Source: Lysobacteraceae bacterium (lineage in GTDB: Bacteria > Pseudomonadota > Gammaproteobacteria > Xanthomonadales > Xanthomonadaceae). Taken from it: DNA of 64,000 bases. The notes under the pieces are model-generated. The model saw only the letters and a program-made list of their open reading frames with translations. It was not told the origin of the DNA and ran no database searches. The translations under genes and the position numbers were made by a program. Below, one piece after another: positions 58,652 to 64,000 of this stretch. The stretch lies in NCBI GenBank assembly GCA_016789405.1, contig JAEUPQ010000014.1:124001-188000 (forward strand). Direction: 5' to 3'. Each line of letters begins with the position of its first letter. The first letter of the stretch is position 1.

Positions 58652-58963
58652 TCATGCCGCGCGGCGCAGCGGGCCCGCCGATGCCGTACGCCCTGGGATG
58701 GGCTGCAGCACATGCACGCTGGCCATCTGCCCGAGGCCGATCTGCCGTGCCCGGGTCCAGGCACGCTGCTCGCGCAGCCGCAGCAGGCGTGCCACCGCCC
58801 AGGCCGACAACGGCAGGGCCAGCAGCCAGAACGGCAGCCAGCCGAAGGTCTCGCTGCCCGAGCGCGCGACCGGCAAGGACACCATCGCCACCAGCGCCAG
58901 CACGACGGCGCCAAGCAGGCTCTGTTCGATCAGGGAAGGACGGGCATGGTCGTGGATGGACAT
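58652..58963 (-). CDS. small two-helix membrane protein
   Basis: A 103-residue protein with two hydrophobic helices (about 13-32 and 41-60) and a basic C-terminal tail. No family recognised. It lies 100 bases upstream of the oligopeptidase gene on the same strand and is divergent from the DUF6940-like gene. Confidence 0.65.
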   Translation of the reverse strand: MSIHDHARPSLIEQSLLGAVVLALVAMVSLPVARSGSETFGWLPFWLLALPLSAWAVARLLRLREQRAWTRARQIGLGQMASVHVLQPIPGRTASAGPLRRAA

Positions 58964-59063
58964 GGCGGCACTCCGGTGGATGACGAATCCAGTGTTCCGG
59001 GGCAGGGTCTCAGGGGCTGCGACGTGGCCGCTATCATCGAGCCCGACCTGCGCGAGGTACGAC

Positions 59064-59657
59064 ATGGTGTCCTGGACCGGTACGAACGAAGCATCGGGGC
59101 GCATCATGCGTCGGACCATCCATGATGCATCGGGTCCACTGTCGACGGCCGAGGTATTGCGGTTGCTCGCCGAATCCGGCGCATTCCGTGAATGGTTCAC
59201 GCACACGCTGCTGCTGGCAGGTGCACCGACGGCGTTCCGCTGGGAGACGCCGGCCTTGTCGGTGGGCACGCAGTCACGTCCCTTCGAATGCGTGCTGATC
59301 GACGATCCGCGCCTGCAGCGCGCACCGGAACCGCAAGCGTTCGCGTCGTATTTCCCGGGCTGCCATGCACGCGCGGACGTGTTGTCGGTGCCCAATCTCG
59401 GGCGCACGTCCGAACTGATCGTCCCGCGTGGCGTGGTCGCGCCTGCGACCTACGTCCACCTTGCCTCGTTCCTGCGCGGCGCGCCGGCTTCGCAGGTCGA
59501 CGCCCTGTGGCGCTGCGTGGCGGAGACGACGTTGCGAAACCTGTCCGATCGTCCGCTCTGGCTCAGTACCGCGGGTGCAGGCGTGGCGTGGTTGCACGTG
59601 CGTGTCGACCGCGTGCCGAAGTACTACTGGCACCGGCCTTATGCCGACAGTTGCTGA
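59064..59657 (+). CDS. DUF6940-like protein
   Basis: A 197-residue cytosolic protein. FRWETPALSVGTQSRPFECV, the segment LSVPNLGRTSELIVP and YVHLASFLRGAPASQVDALW resemble DUF6940, of unknown function; this recognition is from memory. Start ATG 59064 (MVSWTG) fits the expected N terminus; ATG 59107 is possible. Confidence 0.72.
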   Translation: MVSWTGTNEASGRIMRRTIHDASGPLSTAEVLRLLAESGAFREWFTHTLLLAGAPTAFRWETPALSVGTQSRPFECVLIDDPRLQRAPEPQAFASYFPGCHARADVLSVPNLGRTSELIVPRGVVAPATYVHLASFLRGAPASQVDALWRCVAETTLRNLSDRPLWLSTAGAGVAWLHVRVDRVPKYYWHRPYADSC

Positions 59658-59734
59658 CGCAATGCCGGTTCGCGGCGGTTGGGCGTAGCATCGACCGTGC
59701 GCGGCAGTCGTGATCGCATCCAGGGAGGACGGTG

Positions 59735-60136
59735 ATGAACGAATCCAGTGAGGTCGTTGGCAGGGTTTCATTCCTGATCAACGTGGCGCGAGGCGAAGTG
59801 GTCGATGACGCGGTGCTCGAGGACGCCCGCGATGCCGTCGCGGCAAGGTTCACGAAGGAGTTGAAGCGGCATCGGCTGGACGAGGTCCTGGTGATCCAGG
59901 CCGTGGAATCGCGGCGAGGCTGCATCATCGTCGAGATCGTCATCGGCGGCGGCGCATTGCTGCTGCTCAAGGACTACAAGTCTTACCGCGAAAGCCTGAT
60001 CCTGCTGGTGAAGGATCTCAATGGTGCGCGGATCGCCCTCAAACGATTGGGTGAACGCACGATGTGGCTGTTCCGCCACGATTTGCCGGGCATCGACGAC
60101 AAGCTTTCGCCGGTGCCGCCGGACGACACCCAGTAA
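59735..60136 (+). CDS. hypothetical protein with one hydrophobic segment
   Basis: A 133-residue protein with a central hydrophobic stretch (about 62-80, IIVEIVIGGGALLLL) between charged parts. GGAGG lies 7 bases before ATG 59735 (a GTG directly before it is also possible). No family recognised. Confidence 0.7.
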   Translation: MNESSEVVGRVSFLINVARGEVVDDAVLEDARDAVAARFTKELKRHRLDEVLVIQAVESRRGCIIVEIVIGGGALLLLKDYKSYRESLILLVKDLNGARIALKRLGERTMWLFRHDLPGIDDKLSPVPPDDTQ

Positions 60137-60150
60137 CCCGGAAGGAAAAG

Positions 60151-60181
60151 CGGCCCCGACGCCATGGCAGCGTCGGGGCCG
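60151..60181. terminator. bidirectional hairpin between convergent genes
   Basis: A 12-base stem CGGCCCCGACGC / GCGTCGGGGCCG with a seven-base loop; CTTTTCC follows on the minus strand. It separates the hypothetical gene and the WYL regulator. Confidence 0.72.
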
Positions 60182-60186
60182 TGCCT

Positions 60187-61155
60187 TCACCGCTCGTAAT
60201 TGCTCACCGCCAGCTGCAGCATCGACTTCATCTGCTCGCGCAGCACGGCGGGTTCGACGATTTCGGCATCCGGGCCGTAATGCAGGATGTCCATCAGCAG
60301 TTCGCGCGGGGCGCTGTACGGCACCTTGCGCTCGAAGCGGCCGTCGGGGAGATGGCGATCCTGCTGCTGCGAATGCCAGTGTTCGTCCGCCACCCAGCGC
60401 GCGATCTTCTGGTTGAAGACGATCGTCGCCCAGCCCTTCGGTGCGCCGGAGAAGATGCCGTAGCTGCCGGCGAGGTGGGCGTTGAGTTCGTCGTCGGGCA
60501 CGTCGCGCGCGGCGCCGTCCTGCATGCGCGGGGTCGAGATGCGGTCGACCGAGAAGCTGCGCAGCGCCTCGCGTTCGTTGTCGAAGGCGTCGAGATACCA
60601 GTTGCCGCGATAGTGGGTGACGCGCTGCGGCGACACCGTGCGCCGGGTCTTCTCGTCGGTGGAACGCGCGCGGTATTCGAAGCTCAGCTGCTTGCGCTCG
60701 AGCACCGACGAACAGACGATGCGGAACACCTGCTCGTCCATGGTCCGGGTGCGGTGCGGGATCACGCGCACGCGTTCGACCGGCCAGCGCTTGCCCGGCG
60801 CGTGTTCTTCCAGCAGCTTCTCGATGCGCTGCTGCAGCGGCGCCAGCGCCGAGGACAGCACGCCGCCGCCGGTGCGGCTGAGCAGCTGCTGCGCGGCGAG
60901 CAGGGCGTGCAGCTCTTCGGAGTTCAGCCACAGCCCGGGCAGCTCGAAGCGCTCGCCTTCCTGGGCGTCGTAGCGGAAGCCCGCCTCGCCGTCGCCCACG
61001 ATCGGCGCCATCAGCGCGTCGCGGAGGAAGGCCAGGTCGCGATAGGCGGTCGCGCGCGAGCACTCCAGCTCGTCCTGCAGACGCTTCACCGTCACCGGGT
61101 AGCGGGCGCTCTTGAGGATGCGGTGCAGCGAAAGAATGCGTTCGTAACGGTCCAT
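60187..61155 (-). CDS. WYL-domain transcriptional regulator
   Basis: A 322-residue regulator: N-terminal DeoR-like helix-turn-helix (YPVTVKRLQDELECSRATAY, about 19-40), a WYL domain with the ligand pocket QRVTHYRGNWYLDAFDN (about 185), and a C-terminal extension ending EQMKSMLQLAVSNYER. WYL proteins sense nucleic acids or small ligands and often control DNA-damage or defence genes. It is divergent from the LolA-like gene with 96 bases between. The very long frame upstream is not coding. Confidence 0.92.
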   Translation of the reverse strand: MDRYERILSLHRILKSARYPVTVKRLQDELECSRATAYRDLAFLRDALMAPIVGDGEAGFRYDAQEGERFELPGLWLNSEELHALLAAQQLLSRTGGGVLSSALAPLQQRIEKLLEEHAPGKRWPVERVRVIPHRTRTMDEQVFRIVCSSVLERKQLSFEYRARSTDEKTRRTVSPQRVTHYRGNWYLDAFDNEREALRSFSVDRISTPRMQDGAARDVPDDELNAHLAGSYGIFSGAPKGWATIVFNQKIARWVADEHWHSQQQDRHLPDGRFERKVPYSAPRELLMDILHYGPDAEIVEPAVLREQMKSMLQLAVSNYER

Positions 61156-61251
61156 TGATATCCAGTCGGCTGGCAGGTGGCGAGATGGCCGGTGAGGCCT
61201 CCATTTTCCGCTATAGCATGGGTGTTTGTATTCCCGTCGAAGGAGCCTTCC

Positions 61252-61872
61252 ATGTCGTTGATCCAGAAAGGAATAGTGTGCCGTATCCCAGTCTTGCGGG
61301 CTGCGACTGGCGCGGGCCTCGCCGTCATCCTGATGGCCGCCGCAGCCGGAACCGCATGGGCCGGGGCCAAGGAAGAGATGAAGGCCGCGAGCGTGAAGTT
61401 CCTGGCGCTGCGCAGCTACCACGTGGTCATGGAGAACAGCGACAAGCGCGTGCCGAAGACCGAGATCGACTTCGTCGCACCCGACCGCTACCGCATGCAG
61501 ATGGCGCCGATGGGCACGCAGATCGTCATCGGCGACACGATGTACATGAACATCGACGGCCGTTCGATGCGCATCCCGATGCCCAAGGGCACGATGACCC
61601 AGTGGCGCGAGACCGATCGTGCGATGCGCGAGGTCGACAAGGCGCAGGTCGAGGCCCTCGGTGCCGAGGTCGTGAACGGCAAGCCGGCCAGGAAGTACCG
61701 GATGACGCAGTCCAGTGGCGGCACGCCGACCACCACCTTGATGTGGATCGGTCCCCAGGGCTATCCGCTGCGCATGGAGACCACCGGCAAGGCCGGCGGA
61801 CGCACCAGTACGGTCACGGTGCACTATTCGCGCTTCAACGATCCCTCGATCCGGATCGACGTGCCGAAGTAG
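61252..61872 (+). CDS. exported LolA-like/outer-membrane-sorting-type protein
   Basis: A 206-residue protein with a signal peptide (about 1-37, ending AWA-GA) and a beta-rich body (EIDFVAPDRYRMQMAPMG, QIVIGDTMYMNIDGRSMR, TLMWIGPQGYPLRMETTG) like the half-barrel of LolA/LppX-type lipid carriers. It is not the housekeeping LolA by sequence. AAGGAG precedes ATG 61252. Divergent from the WYL gene, which may control it. Confidence 0.78.
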   Translation: MSLIQKGIVCRIPVLRAATGAGLAVILMAAAAGTAWAGAKEEMKAASVKFLALRSYHVVMENSDKRVPKTEIDFVAPDRYRMQMAPMGTQIVIGDTMYMNIDGRSMRIPMPKGTMTQWRETDRAMREVDKAQVEALGAEVVNGKPARKYRMTQSSGGTPTTTLMWIGPQGYPLRMETTGKAGGRTSTVTVHYSRFNDPSIRIDVPK

Positions 61873-61926
61873 GCATCGCCGGACGCGGGCTCGCCTGCCG
61901 GCCCGGCCGGCAGGCACAATGGTGGA

Positions 61927-64000
61927 ATGTCCGCGCGCCCGACGAACGACCCCCGCCTCGATCTGTCGCCCTCGCCGGGCGACGAGGTCAAGCACACCAC
62001 CTGCTACATGTGCGCATGCCGCTGCGGGATCCGGGTCTGGATCAAGGACGGGCAGATCCGCTACATCCAGGGCAATCCCGATCATCCCGTGAACAAGGGC
62101 GTGCTCTGCGCCAAGGGTTCGGCCGGGATCATGCAGCACTACTCGCCGGCGCGGCTGCGCAAGCCGCTGCTGCGCACCGGTGAACGCGGCAGCGGCGAAT
62201 TCCGCGAAATCGAGTGGGACGAGGCGCTGGCGCTGGCGACGTCCTGGCTGAAGCCGATCCGCGAACGCAATCCCGACGAACTGGCCTTCTTCACCGGCCG
62301 CGACCAGTCGCAGGCGCTCACCGGCTGGTGGGCGCAGCAGTTCGGCACGGTGAACTACGCCGCGCACGGCGGCTTCTGTTCGGTGAACATGGCGGCCGGT
62401 GGGCTCTACAGCATCGGCGGCAGTTTCTGGGAGTTCGGCGAACCGGACTGGGAGCACACGCGCTACCTCATGATGTGGGGTGTCGCCGAAGACCACGACT
62501 CCAATCCGATCAAGCTCGGCCTCGGCAAGCTGAAGGCGCGCGGCGCGAAGATCGTCGCGGTGAACCCGGTCCGCACCGGCTATGGCGCGATCGCGGACGA
62601 ATGGATCGGCATCCGTCCCGGCACCGATGGCCTGTTCGCCTTCGCGCTCATCCACGAGCTGCTGGACAGCGATCGCATCGATTTCGACTATCTCGTGCGC
62701 TACACCAACGCGCACTGGCTGGTGATCCGCGATCCGGGCGCGGCCGACGACGGCATGTTCGCTCGTGATGCCGAGGGCAGGCCGCTGTGCTGGAACCGCG
62801 CCACCGGCGCGCTCGACCTGGCCAACGCGGTCGGCATCGAACCCGCCATCGTCGGCGAGCAGGTGTTGCCCGACGGCCGCACCGCCGTGCCCTCGTTCCA
62901 GCTGCTCGCCGAACGCTATCTCGATCCGCAGTATTCGCCCGATGCCGTCAGCGAACGCTGCGGCATTCCCGCGAACACCATCCGTCGCATCGCGCGCGAA
63001 CTCGCGCAGGCGGCGTTCGACAGCAAGTTCGAACTGCCGGTGCCCTGGACCGACGCCTGGGGTCGCGAGCACGACACCATGGTCGGCCGACCGGTGTCGA
63101 TGCACGCGATGCGCGGCATCAGCGCGCACAGCAACGGCTTCCACACCTGTCGCGCGCTGCACGTGCTGCAGATGCTGCTCGGTGCGGTCGATGCGCCGGG
63201 CAGCTTCCGTTACCAGCCGCCGTTCCCCAAGCCCGTGCCGCCGGCGAACCGCCCGGGCAAGGCACGCAAGGACAACGGTGCGCTCGACGCCGCACCGCTG
63301 GGTTTCGTGCATGGTCCCGAGGATCTGGTGGTCGACGCCGACGGCCAGCCCAAGCGCATCGACCATGCGTATTCGTGGTCGTATCCGCTGTCCGCGCACG
63401 GCCTGCTGCACACCGTGATCCGCAACGCGCACGCCGGCGACCCCTACCGCATCGACACCCTGCTGATGTTCATGGCGAACATGAGCTGGAACTCGGCGAT
63501 GAACACGCGCGAGACGATGCACTGGCTCACCGACAAGGACGAGAGCGGTACGTACCGGATTCCGCGCATCATCTACAGCGATGCCTACGCAAGCGAAATG
63601 GTCGCGTATGCCGACCTGGTGCTGCCGGATACCACCTACCTCGAACGCCACGACGCGATCAGCCTGCTCGATCGTCCGATTTCCGACGCCGATGGCGCGT
63701 CCGATGCGATCCGCCACCCGGTGTTCGATCCGTCGACGCAGGTCGATCACGAGGGCCGGCCGCGCGACGTGCGCGGCTTCCAGTCGGTGCTGCTCGAACT
63801 CGGTGCGCGCCTCGGCCTGCCCGGCATGGTCGACGACGCAGGCACACCGCTGTACCGCGACTACGCCGACTACATGGTCCGCCACGAGCGTGCGCCAGGC
63901 GTGGGCCTGCTCGCCGGCTGGCGCGGCCGCAACGGCGACGAACACGGCAAGGGCGCGCCCAATCCCGAGCAGTTGCAGCGCTACATCGAACACGGCGGCT
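61927..64000 (+). CDS. molybdopterin oxidoreductase, SoeA-like, cut by the window end
   Basis: The first 691 codons of a large oxidoreductase. The N terminus holds the [4Fe-4S] site Cys-x2-Cys-x3-Cys in HTTCYMCACRCGIRVW with the fourth Cys in GVLCAKGSAG, followed by molybdopterin-binding regions such as WGVAEDHDSNPIKLG and YADLVLPDTTYLERHD. The sequence is closest in my memory to SoeA, the catalytic subunit of a membrane sulfite dehydrogenase; tetrathionate/thiosulfate-type enzymes are related. No Tat signal is visible, consistent with cytoplasmic SoeA. The iron-sulfur and membrane subunits would be downstream of the window. Confidence 0.82.
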   Translation, partial: MSARPTNDPRLDLSPSPGDEVKHTTCYMCACRCGIRVWIKDGQIRYIQGNPDHPVNKGVLCAKGSAGIMQHYSPARLRKPLLRTGERGSGEFREIEWDEALALATSWLKPIRERNPDELAFFTGRDQSQALTGWWAQQFGTVNYAAHGGFCSVNMAAGGLYSIGGSFWEFGEPDWEHTRYLMMWGVAEDHDSNPIKLGLGKLKARGAKIVAVNPVRTGYGAIADEWIGIRPGTDGLFAFALIHELLDSDRIDFDYLVRYTNAHWLVIRDPGAADDGMFARDAEGRPLCWNRATGALDLANAVGIEPAIVGEQVLPDGRTAVPSFQLLAERYLDPQYSPDAVSERCGIPANTIRRIARELAQAAFDSKFELPVPWTDAWGREHDTMVGRPVSMHAMRGISAHSNGFHTCRALHVLQMLLGAVDAPGSFRYQPPFPKPVPPANRPGKARKDNGALDAAPLGFVHGPEDLVVDADGQPKRIDHAYSWSYPLSAHGLLHTVIRNAHAGDPYRIDTLLMFMANMSWNSAMNTRETMHWLTDKDESGTYRIPRIIYSDAYASEMVAYADLVLPDTTYLERHDAISLLDRPISDADGASDAIRHPVFDPSTQVDHEGRPRDVRGFQSVLLELGARLGLPGMVDDAGTPLYRDYADYMVRHERAPGVGLLAGWRGRNGDEHGKGAPNPEQLQRYIEHGG

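Noticed and set aside
61156..63993. Minus-strand frame extending far upstream of the WYL regulator
   Set aside because: The regulator starts naturally at 61155; the extension is antisense to the LolA-like and molybdopterin genes and has shadow composition.

Overview
The window is a high-GC gammaproteobacterial chromosome segment that spans the replication origin. Gene content and order (dnaA-dnaN-recF-gyrB on one arm, rpmH-rnpA-yidC on the other, a tonB-exbB-exbD-exbD cluster next to pdxJ, acs followed by a LuxR-type regulator, an SSS-transporter/hybrid kinase, secreted trypsin-like proteases) point to the Xanthomonadaceae/Lysobacteraceae; I cannot fix the genus. No rRNA, tRNA, CRISPR array, prophage or insertion sequence was seen.

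Layout. 1-5.3 kb: a truncated DcaP-like porin, divergent acetyl-CoA synthetase and its likely regulator CrbR, then a secreted trypsin-like protease with two C-terminal repeats. 5.3-12.3 kb: two tiny genes, then an accessory block made of a large Rhs protein with a non-core C-terminal tip and a lipoprotein gene overlapping its stop (probable toxin/immunity pair). 12.3-18 kb: the CrbS-like transporter/histidine kinase and a second secreted protease with a P domain. 18-29.7 kb: housekeeping and metabolic genes (acetyltransferase, L28/L33, O-methyltransferase, fructose bisphosphatase, 2OG oxygenase, dienelactone hydrolase, AraC-type regulator, radical SAM protein, cardiolipin synthase, pdxJ) with GTAG-ended palindromic repeats in the gaps. 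29.8-35.2 kb: TonB energising system (TonB, ExbB, three ExbD), a secreted TPR protein and an M48 lipoprotein protease.

35.5-44.9 kb is the origin core: gyrB, recF, dnaN, dnaA on the minus strand, rpmH, rnpA, yidC on the plus strand, a candidate oriC with DnaA boxes in the dnaA-dnaN gap, and three parS-type palindromes, two of them inside recF. Genes on both sides read away from oriC, as expected for leading-strand bias.

45-64 kb: DegV protein, a four-gene operon with an intact and a metal-site-less amidohydrolase, AMP nucleosidase, a DJ-1/PfpI-TPR protein ahead of a two-component system, prolyl oligopeptidase, several hypotheticals, a WYL regulator divergent from a secreted LolA-like protein, and a SoeA-like molybdopterin oxidoreductase cut by the window end.

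How the genes work together: acs, CrbR and CrbS form an acetate-sensing and activation module; TonB/ExbB/ExbD energise outer-membrane uptake; the origin genes, DnaA boxes and parS sites are the replication/segregation core. The Rhs tip plus lipoprotein is the best candidate here for an undescribed system.
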